A DNA stretch of 64,000 nucleotides from Acerihabitans sp047324305 (GTDB lineage: Bacteria > Pseudomonadota > Gammaproteobacteria > Enterobacterales > Enterobacteriaceae), in contig NZ_CP178740.1 in the NCBI RefSeq assembly GCF_047324305.1, forward strand, positions 1,674,001-1,738,000, given 5' to 3'. Under the pieces are notes generated by a model. The model made no database searches. It was not told the origin of the DNA and worked only from the letters and a program-made list of their open reading frames with translations. A program made the translations under genes and the position numbers. How positions within the stretch are numbered: position 1 is the first letter of the stretch; the number at the start of each line of letters is the position of its first letter. Shown here in pieces: positions 55,349-63,705 of the stretch.

Positions 55349-56065
55349 TTACCCTTTATCATCGAATTTATTCCTCTTAACATCATCATTGGTCCCCTTG
55401 AATACAGTTAACGGATTATAAGAGATTCCCCAGTCGTAATAGTCCGTTTTTTCAATCTTTTTAATTTTGTGTACGATGTAAATGCCAACGGGTAAAAGTA
55501 TAATTGACATAACCACTTTATAGCACCACGTAGTAGATATGATATTAACTAATTCATAAAATGAATATTTAGATGATAAACTGATTGGATAATCGGTAAT
55601 CAGCAATACCGCCTGGGCCATCATGGCGGATAAGGTATAGCGGATGATGAAAAAGCGGCCGTTGAAATACACTTTAAGCTTGGATATTAAAAAGCTATTG
55701 CAAAAATAAGATGCCGGCATCGAGACCCAGGTCGCAACGGTTACCCGCCAAAAGTCATTGTAGAGGCCATAATAGTGCTGGGAATAGGCATTCGAATCAA
55801 CTTGAATAACTGCACATATATTTATTAAAAAAACATATATTGTTTGGCATAAAACCACAATCCAAACCGTACGCCCCCCTAATTTATAACCATAAACTTC
55901 CGTGGAAATAGTTGATAATAAATAAAATAATGAAAATATAATGCCGCTAGCGGTAATTCTAAAGTCGCCTAAATTAAATACCTTAAACATCAATGTGTCG
56001 CACATCACCATGATGGTAACAGTTAATCCGACAAATAATCCGTATAGCTTGTAATCTGTATTCAT
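55349..56065 (-). CDS. VUT-family (YhhQ/QueT-like) membrane transporter
   Basis: A 238-residue integral membrane protein with six hydrophobic segments. It matches the VUT superfamily, which includes YhhQ, a transporter for queuosine precursors. Family features are STISTEVYGYKLGGRTVW near residue 52 and the acidic residue in helix 2. It is only weakly like E. coli YhhQ and is strongly AT-rich, unlike its bcs and dpp neighbours, so it is probably acquired. The ATG has an AAGGGA site. The substrate is not certain; a queuosine or related purine precursor is the best guess. Confidence 0.75.
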   Translation of the reverse strand: MNTDYKLYGLFVGLTVTIMVMCDTLMFKVFNLGDFRITASGIIFSLFYLLSTISTEVYGYKLGGRTVWIVVLCQTIYVFLINICAVIQVDSNAYSQHYYGLYNDFWRVTVATWVSMPASYFCNSFLISKLKVYFNGRFFIIRYTLSAMMAQAVLLITDYPISLSSKYSFYELVNIISTTWCYKVVMSIILLPVGIYIVHKIKKIEKTDYYDWGISYNPLTVFKGTNDDVKRNKFDDKG

Positions 56066-56529
56066 AAAATCCCTTTTAAAAATTATCGTCTGTTAACGTG
56101 TACATACTTGTATTGGAAAAGATCTTCATCTTTAAGGCCTTTAGACTTTTTAGTAGTGCTTTAATAGTTTTAACATTTAGAGCGAACAGGTCATAATCTT
56201 AATTTCAAAATTTCAATAAGTCATGCTTTTTTATTACTTCGTTTAATTGAATAATTTACTTTTTATACAAATTGAAAAATATAGCATATTTATTATTAGA
56301 AATTATTTCTTCCTGGTTAATTATTAAAGTGTACCTATAATGTCAGAAATATTTTAAAATATCACTATTAACGAATAGCTTAAAGTTATAAAAGATGAAA
56401 AGTACTATTTTTTTAAAATTTAACATCAATATTAATCTGGAAATTAGAGTAAAAATTCAGTTTCTCCTCTCAGTATATTGCCGAAGTACCGGAGGAGAAT
56501 ATCTGCTATAATAATTATATTCGATATAC
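56066..56529. other. AT-rich gap inside the island
   Basis: About 460 bases with frequent stops in all frames. The only structure seen is a hairpin with an exact 8-bp stem (TTCTCCTC at 56462-56469 with its complement at 56492-56499) near the 3' end of the leucine-rich-repeat gene. The right side of the gap should also hold the promoter of the VUT gene. Confidence 0.4.
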
Positions 56530-57267
56530 TTATTTTTTTATCTTTTCGTCTAATTCTTGTACACATTCAAACATAATTTCTTTAATTATCTCTGAATCAT
56601 GAATAGCCACGAATTGCTCCATTGTCCCATAAAAATCCAAGAATGAAATCCTGATTGTTCTGGATACCCATACTGCAAAAAAAATCTGAGAGCAATTATC
56701 TAACCTTTGCGATAAAAGCATGGCACTTTTAGGCTTATGATTGTGTTCTGCTTCAAAAGCTAAGGCCGCAGTATCTACACTACGCCAAGCAAAATGATTT
56801 TGCAGATTTTCTAAATCAACAAGTAGAGGGCCCCCTATCAATAAATCATCTCTTAATTCAGTAATCAAGGTTCCTTTTATATTTAAATACCCATTTACAC
56901 GTAGGTTTGTGGGCAGTTTATCGATAGGCGTATTTTCAAGATCTAATGAATCATTACAATGAAAATCATCAGGTAGGGCTTCAATATTAGTGTTTTCCAT
57001 GAAGATAGATTGTCCAACCTCTATGTCTATTGGTAATATCCGAACCTTCGTATCTTTAGCGTCAAGATTATCATAAACCTTGAGTTTATTGGGTAGCTTA
57101 TTAATAGCACAACCTTTTAAAATCAATGATCCCATGACAATTAAATATTCAGGTAGATGAGTCACACCACTATCGCTAAGGTCAAGGGTATCGTTGATTA
57201 TGATTAATCCGCCCGGTGTACGGGAAAACTCAACTTTTTTTGAGAGAAGATAATCGAAAAAATTAAT
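56530..57267 (-). CDS. Phage-type leucine-rich-repeat-like protein with apparent ATT start
   Basis: A 245-residue protein if translation begins at ATT 57267. Residues about 30-125 are repeats of the form LP-x-x-L-x-V-x-G-x-L-x-L-x-x-T-x-I, as in small phage and prophage proteins of unknown role. The C-terminal 110 residues have no recognised domain. The frame is open upstream of the first standard start (GTG 57165) to a stop at 57285, and the extra codons continue the repeat pattern (LIIINDTLDLSDSG). No ATG, GTG or TTG lies between. An AGGAG site is spaced seven bases before ATT, so the start is either a genuine AUU or a mutated ATG. It is divergent from the S24-like regulator. Confidence 0.65.
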   Translation of the reverse strand: MNFFDYLLSKKVEFSRTPGGLIIINDTLDLSDSGVTHLPEYLIVMGSLILKGCAINKLPNKLKVYDNLDAKDTKVRILPIDIEVGQSIFMENTNIEALPDDFHCNDSLDLENTPIDKLPTNLRVNGYLNIKGTLITELRDDLLIGGPLLVDLENLQNHFAWRSVDTAALAFEAEHNHKPKSAMLLSQRLDNCSQIFFAVWVSRTIRISFLDFYGTMEQFVAIHDSEIIKEIMFECVQELDEKIKK

Positions 57268-57525
57268 TTTATGTCTCCTTCGTTATATGGTGATTGTGTC
57301 AATGTAAACTAGCATGTGATTTTCAAGGGAAAAATATACTTTGATAGACAATCATTTTGAATAAAATATATTTAAATATCTATATAACTCAGCTTAATAT
57401 TAATTATTCTAACCACTAGGAAAATAAACAATAGAGCAATATCTAACGGACATAAATTACTCGTTTTTAGTTCTGAGTGACAATATACTGTATTTTTTTC
57501 AATATATCATCACAGAGACAATATA

Positions 57526-58179
57526 ATGCATAAAATTGACTTAAAAAATCAAAATGGTGAGCATGAAGCACTTCTTACTATTGGGAAAAATTTGGTTTAT
57601 TTGATGTCAACAAGAAATGTTGACAGTACAGAATTAAGCACCTTAACCGGTCTTGGCACAGCAACTATCAATAGTATGCGGCGAGGTATCGGAAATCCTA
57701 CGCTCGCAACGATTGTCGCGTTGGCTCAATTTTTTGAAGTTAGCCTAAGCGAGTTCACAGACATTAATATAGAAAGGCAGGCAATAAGTCATAAAAAAAT
57801 TAAAACACTGCCATTAATAAAACTTAATGAATTAAATATATTTTTGGATAACGTGTTGGATACATATGATACTTATACTACAGAATTATGTGTATTTGGA
57901 AATAATGATTGTTTTGCTATTAATATAAATAATGATTCTCTATACCCACAATTCTCTAGCGGAACAATTTGCATAGTAAAAAAAGATAACACACCCCATG
58001 ACGGAGATATTGTTTTAGTAAAAATAAACAATTGCACTCCTTGTTTTAGACGTGTATTTATTGAAGATACAGGTTATTTGTTCACTGCGGTATCGATAGA
58101 TCAGGATTTAGTCCCTTCGGCATATAAATCTTATTCTATAGTTGGTATTATAATCAAAACCATTAAATATTTTTCTTGA
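57526..58179 (+). CDS. HTH (XRE) – S24-like regulator, probably not self-cleaving
   Basis: A 217-residue regulator. Residues 14-75 form an XRE helix-turn-helix (LSTLTGLGTATINSMRRG). Residues 110-215 fit the LexA/CI-type S24 fold, with the nucleophile position kept as NDSLYPQFSSG near residue 138 and a downstream DGDIVLVK strand. The residue expected to be the catalytic lysine is arginine (FRRVF), and no Ala-Gly or Cys-Gly cleavage site is seen in the linker. This suggests a ligand- or partner-controlled regulator, not one inactivated by RecA. It is divergent from the repeat protein and followed after 23 bases by an unknown gene. Confidence 0.75.
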   Translation: MHKIDLKNQNGEHEALLTIGKNLVYLMSTRNVDSTELSTLTGLGTATINSMRRGIGNPTLATIVALAQFFEVSLSEFTDINIERQAISHKKIKTLPLIKLNELNIFLDNVLDTYDTYTTELCVFGNNDCFAININNDSLYPQFSSGTICIVKKDNTPHDGDIVLVKINNCTPCFRRVFIEDTGYLFTAVSIDQDLVPSAYKSYSIVGIIIKTIKYFS

Positions 58180-58202
58180 TATTAAATATTCTGAGGTGAT
58201 TA

Positions 58203-58724
58203 ATGCATTGGCGTTTAGTTATAAAATGGGTTAAGGCAGTTTTTACCCCTCAGTATCAATTAACTTTAAGTGAAGTAATAAAATCCAGGATCCCCTATAA
58301 ATCCAAATACATGTTTAAAGAATTTGGTAGTCATGAATATATTAGTTTAACATTCGAGGATATAAAAAAAAGTGAAAACTTACTACATATCATTAACCCT
58401 AACAACCTAATTGAAATAAGCCTAATTGAATCTAAAATACAAAAAGATTACGAAGCTTATTACATAACTGAAATGACAATTGGCAATAACTATAAGCTGA
58501 AAGCACTGGATCAGGAAGTTTGTTTTTCAGGCGAGTACATACATAAAAATATTGATGTTTTTCAGAACTTTCACTCGAAAGATCTTTGTGAAATTATGTA
58601 TGCGACCGGTTTTAATAAAGGCCGAAGGGTTTCTCTTGCTCTAAAAGATGTCAGCGATAGTAGAAAGCTTAAACCAGCTAAAACGAACACAGATAATATT
58701 TACAACTTTAAGCCTATGGAGTAA
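58203..58724 (+). CDS. Unknown protein co-transcribed with the S24-like regulator
   Basis: A 173-residue, Lys/Asn/Ile-rich, probably soluble protein. I do not recognise a family. It has an N-terminal amphipathic stretch (WRLVIKWVKAVF), then mixed alpha/beta sequence without cysteine pairs or known motifs. It starts 23 bases after the regulator with a good GAGGTGAT site, so the two form an operon. The AT-rich codon use matches the island and not the chromosomal backbone. A role linked to the regulator, such as an effector or immunity partner, is possible but unsupported. Confidence 0.6.
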   Translation: MHWRLVIKWVKAVFTPQYQLTLSEVIKSRIPYKSKYMFKEFGSHEYISLTFEDIKKSENLLHIINPNNLIEISLIESKIQKDYEAYYITEMTIGNNYKLKALDQEVCFSGEYIHKNIDVFQNFHSKDLCEIMYATGFNKGRRVSLALKDVSDSRKLKPAKTNTDNIYNFKPME

Positions 58725-58788
58725 GTAGGCAGCATCAACATCTAAACTGTGGGACAGAAGTCATGGTCCCACCTCCACCGGATGATAT

Positions 58789-59232
58789 TTACCAATGTTC
58801 ATACCCTGTATGTCTGCTTTGCTGCCAAATATCTATGTCTTTAACCGGTGTTTCGTCTAGATCTCGTTTCGTAGTAAGTTCTGCAGGAATACATCGGCTC
58901 GACGCCGATTTTAAAAACAGCTTATCCCCAGCGAATTATCGCATCAAGATCCTCACGACTAGCAAGATACGATTGATTGGGCATCGACGCAGGAAGAAAT
59001 ACTGTGGCAAAATTGTTCTCCTTTTTTGAGAGATAATTCATTATATTCGCCTTAAAAACGGATGTGGCAGACACATAGATAATACCTTCAAATCAAGCCA
59101 TAATGATCATCATCAGTAAAATTTCCTACATCCTGAAAACATTTTAAAAACTTGGGCCCGCGCTTTATTGTTTTCTTGATTCTGCTGCCTTTTTTTTGCC
59201 TTCGCGGTGGCGGCAAACTCGCCCTCAAACAT
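58789..59232 (-). pseudogene. Decayed gene with three frameshifts
   Basis: Four overlapping coding pieces in sequence make one plausible 148-codon protein: MFEGEFAATAKA… from ATG 59232 to about 59131 (frame 1), DVGNFTDDDHYGLI at about 59132-59091 (frame 3), FEGIIYVSATSVFKANIMNY… at 59092-58925 (frame 2), and DKLFLKSASSRCIPAEL… back in frame 1 at 58926-58789, ending DIWQQSRHTGYEHW. The pieces join nearly seamlessly and each reads like protein, which is unlikely by chance. I do not recognise the family; the AT-rich setting suggests phage or plasmid origin. Confidence 0.55.
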
Positions 59233-59578
59233 GTTTGAAAAATTGTTATCTATCTCTTGCCTCTTCTGTCACAGCTTTGATCAGATTAATAGTGATACAA
59301 TTTTTAGCATTTGCTAGTTTAATGGCTGGGCTTTCGTATTTAAGAAGGTCGGTTTCATCGTTTCACTGTGCGCACGTTTATGTGCATAACGAAAACGCAT
59401 ATATCTGAGAATAAACAATAACAAAAATCTATTATGGACTGTTGGCGTAACCGGTCATCAGGTTAGGATGACACTGAGGTAATAAGGGTACGAAGGCATA
59501 ATTGCACATACGTTTGAAGCGGTCATGATAGGCAGGAAAAATCCCATCATGCCCGCAGGCACGGTCTTGTTATCAAAC
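59233..59578. other. Gap between the pseudogene and dppF
   Basis: This AT-rich stretch grades into the GC-rich dpp operon. I see no gene and no clear terminator for dppF. A small imperfect inverted repeat around GCGCACGTTTATGTGC lies near 59368. The right boundary of the island is about here. Confidence 0.4.
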
Positions 59579-60589
59579 TCAGCGAATGCCCTGCGCCTCG
59601 TCCTGATCGACGGCAAAGCAGGCCACCAGTTGGTCGCCGTAGCGCTTAAGCTGCGGCTGCAGTTCGGTACAGGTACCGAAACGGCGGCGGCAGCGGGCGC
59701 TGAAGGCGCATCCCGGGGGCGGGTTCAGCGGGCTTGGCAGCTCGCCGGTCAGCTTGATGCGTTCGCGGCGCAGATCCGGGTTCAGCCTGGGTGTGGCCGA
59801 CAGCAGCGCCTGGGTATAGGGATGGCGCGGATTACTGAAAATCGCCTCTTTGCTGCCCTTCTCCACGCAGCGGCCCAGGTACATCACCATCACTTCGTCG
59901 GCAATGTGTTCCACCACCGACAGGTCATGGGAAATAAACACATACGACAGCCCCATATCCTGCTGCAGGTCCATCATCAGGTTCAGTACCTGGGCGCGCA
60001 CCGATACGTCCAGGGCCGATACCGGCTCATCGGCGATGACCACGTCGGGGTCGAGCATCAGCCCGCGGGCAATGGCGATACGCTGGCGCTGGCCGCCGGA
60101 AAACATATGCGGATAACGATCATAGTATTCGGTACGCAGTCCCACCTTCGCCATCATCGCCAGCGCTTTCTCACGCCGTTCGGCGCGGTTGAGCGAGGTA
60201 TTGATTTGCAGCGGCTCCTCGAGGATTTGCCCCACCTTCTTGCGCGGGTTCAGCGAGCCGTAGGGGTTCTGGAACACGATCTGGATCTTCTGGCGCCGCA
60301 GGTGCGCGGCGGTCACATCAGGTTTCAGCAGATCCTGGCCCAGGTAATGCAACTGCCCGCCCGTTGGCGTTTCAATCATGGTCAGCAGACGGCCGAGGGT
60401 GGACTTGCCGCAGCCGGATTCGCCGACCACCGCCAGCGTCTTGCCGCGCTCCAGGGTAAAGGATACCCCGTCCAGGGCCTTGACCATGACCTCCTTGCCG
60501 AACAACCCTTTTTTCACCGGGTAGTATTTCTTTAAATCCACCGCGTGCAGCAAGGCGGTTGCCTGCGGATCGTAAATAGTCTCGCTCAT
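59579..60589 (-). CDS. dppF: Dipeptide ABC importer, ATPase subunit DppF
   Basis: A 336-residue ATPase of the oligopeptide/dipeptide importer. Walker A GESGCGKST is near residue 55, signature FSGGQRQRIAIARG near residue 164, and Walker B VVIADEPVSALD follows. The C-terminal oligo_HPY extension contains the cysteine cluster of the family (CAFSARCRRRFGTC). Its start overlaps the end of dppD by four bases. With DppD it drives DppBC. The order dppBCDF is as in E. coli. Confidence 0.96.
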   Translation of the reverse strand: MSETIYDPQATALLHAVDLKKYYPVKKGLFGKEVMVKALDGVSFTLERGKTLAVVGESGCGKSTLGRLLTMIETPTGGQLHYLGQDLLKPDVTAAHLRRQKIQIVFQNPYGSLNPRKKVGQILEEPLQINTSLNRAERREKALAMMAKVGLRTEYYDRYPHMFSGGQRQRIAIARGLMLDPDVVIADEPVSALDVSVRAQVLNLMMDLQQDMGLSYVFISHDLSVVEHIADEVMVMYLGRCVEKGSKEAIFSNPRHPYTQALLSATPRLNPDLRRERIKLTGELPSPLNPPPGCAFSARCRRRFGTCTELQPQLKRYGDQLVACFAVDQDEAQGIR

Positions 60590-61566
60590 CGGGTGGGTCT
60601 CCCCGCATCATCCAGCGGATAGTGACATTTAGACTGACGATCCGGCAAATCCCGCAGCTCCGGCTCTACCTGGCGGCAATAATCGGTGGCATAGGGACAG
60701 CGCGGGTTCAGCAGGCAGCCGGTGGGGCGATCGTATTTGCCTGGCACCATGCCCGGCAGCGAGGCCAGCCTGGCCTTGTCGGTGGCAAATTCCGGCAGGG
60801 AGCGCAGCAGCGCCTGGGTATAGGGGTGGCGCGGCGCGCGGAAGATTTCCGTCGCCTTGCCGGTTTCCACCACCTGGCCGGCGTACATGACGATAATATG
60901 ATGCGCGGCTTCCGCCACCAGCGCCAGGTCATGGGTAATCAGCACCAGCGCCATATTTTCCCGCTGCTGCAAATCCAGCAGCAGCTCGATGATCTGCGCC
61001 TGGATGGTCACATCCAGCGCGGTGGTGGGCTCATCGGCAATCAGCAGCTTGGGACGGCAGGCAATCGCCATGGCGATCATCACGCGCTGGCTCATGCCGC
61101 CGGACAGCTGGTGCGGATAGACATCCAGCCTGGATGCCGGCGCGGGAATGCCCACCAGGGTCAGCAGATCGATGGCGCGCTGGCGCCGGGTCCTGCGGTT
61201 GCCGCCCTGGTGCACCTTGATGGCTTCCATAATCTGGTAGCCTACGGTGTAGCAAGGGTTAAGGCTGGTCATCGGGTCCTGGAAAATCATGGCGATGTCG
61301 GCGCCAATCAGCTGACGGCGCTCGCTGTTGGAGATTTTCTGCAAATCCCGGCCGTTGAATACCAGGTTTTCCGCCATGACGCGGCCGGGAAAATCAATCA
61401 GGCCCATAATGGCCAGCGAGCTGACGGACTTGCCGGAGCCGGACTCACCGACGATGCCCACGACCTGGCCCTGTTCCACCTGGTAGCTGATGCGGTCGAC
61501 GGCACGAAACGGTGTTCCTTCATCACCGAAATGTACCGATAATTTATCTATGGTTAATAACGCCAT
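60586..61566 (-). CDS. dppD: Dipeptide ABC importer, ATPase subunit DppD
   Basis: A 326-residue ATPase, the E. coli length within one residue. Walker A GESGSGKSV is near residue 38, signature LSGGMSQRVMIAMA near residue 153 and Walker B LLIADEPTTALDVT near residue 172. A C-terminal cysteine-containing oligo_HPY region (CLLNPRCPYATDYC) follows. I place the start at ATG 61566 (MALLTIDKLSVHFGDE) with GAGGAAGC upstream; the frame continues to 61608 without similarity. It lies ten bases after dppC and overlaps dppF. Confidence 0.96.
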   Translation of the reverse strand: MALLTIDKLSVHFGDEGTPFRAVDRISYQVEQGQVVGIVGESGSGKSVSSLAIMGLIDFPGRVMAENLVFNGRDLQKISNSERRQLIGADIAMIFQDPMTSLNPCYTVGYQIMEAIKVHQGGNRRTRRQRAIDLLTLVGIPAPASRLDVYPHQLSGGMSQRVMIAMAIACRPKLLIADEPTTALDVTIQAQIIELLLDLQQRENMALVLITHDLALVAEAAHHIIVMYAGQVVETGKATEIFRAPRHPYTQALLRSLPEFATDKARLASLPGMVPGKYDRPTGCLLNPRCPYATDYCRQVEPELRDLPDRQSKCHYPLDDAGRPTR

Positions 61567-61576
61567 TGCTTCCTCG

Positions 61577-62479
61577 TTACTGCTTGAGTTTGGGGTCGAG
61601 CGCGTCACGCAGTCCGTCCCCCATCAAATTAAAGGCTAACACGGTGAGCAGGATAATGACCCCCGGGAAGGTCACCACCCACCAGGCACTCTGCGCAAAC
61701 TGCAGCACATCGGAGAGCATGGTGCCCCACTCCGGTGTCGGCGGCTGCGCGCCCATGCCCAGGAAGCCCAACGCGGCCATGTCAAGGATGGCATTGGAGA
61801 AGCCCAGCGACGCCTGCACGATCAAGGGTGCCAGGCAGTTGGGAAGGATGTTGATAAACATCTGGCGCAGGGGTCCGGCGCCGGCCACGCCCGAGGCGGT
61901 CACATAGTCGCGGTTCACCTCGCCCAGCACCGCCGCGCGCGTCAGGCGCACGTAATGCGGCAGGGCGACGAACGTCAGCGCCAGCGAGGCGTTGACGATG
62001 GAGGGGCCGAAGATGGCCACCAGCACCAGCGCCAGCAGCAGGCTGGGCAGCGCCAGCATGATATCCACCACGCGCATGATGACCACGTCCACCAATCCGC
62101 CGATATAACCGGATAACAGCCCGAATATCACGCCGAATATCAGCGACAGGACCACCACCAGGCAACCGACCAGTAGCGAAAGGCGCGCGCCGTACATCAG
62201 GCGGGTCATGATATCGCGCCCGACGTCATCGGTGCCCAGGATAAACTGCCAGCTACCGCCCTCCATCCATACCGGCGGGCGCAGCAAGGCCTCGCGGAAT
62301 TGCTCCGCCGGGCCATGGGGCGCGATGACCCCGGCGCCGATGGCGACGACGAACATCAGGACGATATAGCCCAGGCCGATGACCGCGCCCTTGTTGCGTT
62401 TAAAATAGTGCCAGAACTCCTGGAGCGGGGTCATGGGCTTCGGTGCGCCGGTTATTACCGGCTCAGAGATTTCAGTCAT
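61577..62479 (-). CDS. dppC: Dipeptide ABC importer, permease DppC
   Basis: A 300-residue inner-membrane permease with six hydrophobic segments. It starts MTEISEPVITGAPKPMTPLQ, as in E. coli DppC. The periplasmic loop HGPAEQFREALLRPPVWMEG and the ATPase-coupling EAA-like motif near residues 200-225 (ASGVAGAGPLRQMFINILPN) are visible. It pairs with DppB to form the channel. It lies 11 bases after dppB. Confidence 0.96.
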   Translation of the reverse strand: MTEISEPVITGAPKPMTPLQEFWHYFKRNKGAVIGLGYIVLMFVVAIGAGVIAPHGPAEQFREALLRPPVWMEGGSWQFILGTDDVGRDIMTRLMYGARLSLLVGCLVVVLSLIFGVIFGLLSGYIGGLVDVVIMRVVDIMLALPSLLLALVLVAIFGPSIVNASLALTFVALPHYVRLTRAAVLGEVNRDYVTASGVAGAGPLRQMFINILPNCLAPLIVQASLGFSNAILDMAALGFLGMGAQPPTPEWGTMLSDVLQFAQSAWWVVTFPGVIILLTVLAFNLMGDGLRDALDPKLKQ

Positions 62480-62490
62480 TTTCCATTCCC

Positions 62491-63510
62491 CTATTTCTTG
62501 TGGCGAATACGCGGGTTAACCACGCCATACAGCACGTCCACCAGCAGGTTCACCACAATAATCAGGATCGCCACCAATAACACCCCGCCCTGTACCACCG
62601 GATAATCACGGCGCTGCAAGGCCTCGACCAGCCAGCGGCCCAGGCCCGGCCAGGAGAAAATCGTTTCCGTCAGGATAGCGCCCGCCAACAGGGTGCCGAC
62701 CTGCAGCCCGATAACCGTCACCACCGGCAACAGGGCGTTGCGCAGGGCATGGACAATAATGACGCGCATGCGGCTCAGGCCTTTGGCGCGGGCGGTGCGG
62801 ATATAATCCTCGCTCAGCACTTCCAGCATCGCCGAACGGGTCATGCGCACAATCACCGCCAGCGGGATAGTGCCAAGCACGATGGCCGGCAGCACCATAT
62901 GCATCACGGCGTCTTTAAAATCCCCCGGCTGGCCCCAAATCAGGGTATCGATCAGCATAAAGCCGGTAAGCGGCATGCTGTCGTCCAGGAAGACCGTGTC
63001 GCCCACCCTCCCGGACACCGGGGTGAGGTTAAAGTGCACCGACACCAGCATGATGAGCATCATGCCCCACCAGAAAATAGGCATCGAATAGCCGGCCAGC
63101 GAAATACTGACGGCGGTATGATCAAACAGCGAACCACGTTTGACCGCCGCCAGCACCCCGGCCGGGATACCGACCAGCACGGCAAAAATCATTGCGCAAA
63201 CACCCAGTTCCAGGGTTGCCTGGAAACGCGGCACGAATTCCTGCCAAACGGGGATGCGGCTTTTAAGCGAAATGCCCAGGTCACCGTGCATAATGCCGAC
63301 GACATAATGAACATATTGCTGAAATAAGGGTTTATCCAGGCCCAGCGCCGCCATCATCTCTGCGTGGCGCTCGGGGGACATTCCGCGTTCACCCGCCATG
63401 ATCAGCACCGGATCGCCGGGAATCAAATGGACAAACGCAAACGTCAGCAAGGTAATACCAATAAACGTCGGGATTACGAGTCCCAAACGTCGGAGTATGA
63501 ACTGCAACAT
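62491..63510 (-). CDS. dppB: Dipeptide ABC importer, permease DppB
   Basis: A 339-residue inner-membrane permease. The N-terminus MLQFILRRLGLVIPTFIGIT is typical of DppB. The coupling motif RTARAKGLSRMRVIIVHALRN is near residue 238, and six hydrophobic segments are visible. The GERGMSPERHAEMMAALGLD loop also matches the family. It is the first gene after dppA, separated by about 195 bases that hold three hairpins. Confidence 0.96.
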   Translation of the reverse strand: MLQFILRRLGLVIPTFIGITLLTFAFVHLIPGDPVLIMAGERGMSPERHAEMMAALGLDKPLFQQYVHYVVGIMHGDLGISLKSRIPVWQEFVPRFQATLELGVCAMIFAVLVGIPAGVLAAVKRGSLFDHTAVSISLAGYSMPIFWWGMMLIMLVSVHFNLTPVSGRVGDTVFLDDSMPLTGFMLIDTLIWGQPGDFKDAVMHMVLPAIVLGTIPLAVIVRMTRSAMLEVLSEDYIRTARAKGLSRMRVIIVHALRNALLPVVTVIGLQVGTLLAGAILTETIFSWPGLGRWLVEALQRRDYPVVQGGVLLVAILIIVVNLLVDVLYGVVNPRIRHKK

Positions 63511-63618
63511 ATTCCGAACTCTCTGTTTCTGTAGATAGTTTACCCGGGCGCATTACGCGCCCGGGTTATCAAAGCTCACATCTTCAGGATTCCCCCCTGG
63601 CCTCGCTGGCGCGATTCC

Positions 63619-63685
63619 TTCCCCGGTGCGGCACCGGGGAACACTCCCGCTTCCCCGCATGGGTGGGGGAAGCTCCCTTTAGGGA
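63619..63685 (-). promoter_or_regulatory. Three consecutive hairpins between dppA and dppB
   Basis: An 11-bp stem around a single base (63619-63641), an 8-bp GC stem (63649-63673) and a short TCCCT/AGGGA stem (63674-63685) follow the dppA stop. None has a long U-run. They probably protect the dppA mRNA and reduce read-through, so the binding protein is made in excess over the membrane parts. Confidence 0.6.
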
Positions 63686-63705
63686 TATGGGGGGTTAATT
63701 GACCT

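Noticed and set aside
57163..57165. GTG 57165 as start of the repeat protein
   Set aside because: It would cut off repeat-bearing sequence that is clearly coding, and it has no ribosome site.
58763..59029. 88-residue plus-strand frame in the island
   Set aside because: The minus strand here gives a better protein-like sequence once frameshifts are allowed.
59525..60535. 336-residue plus-strand frame opposite dppF
   Set aside because: Antisense shadow of a certain gene.
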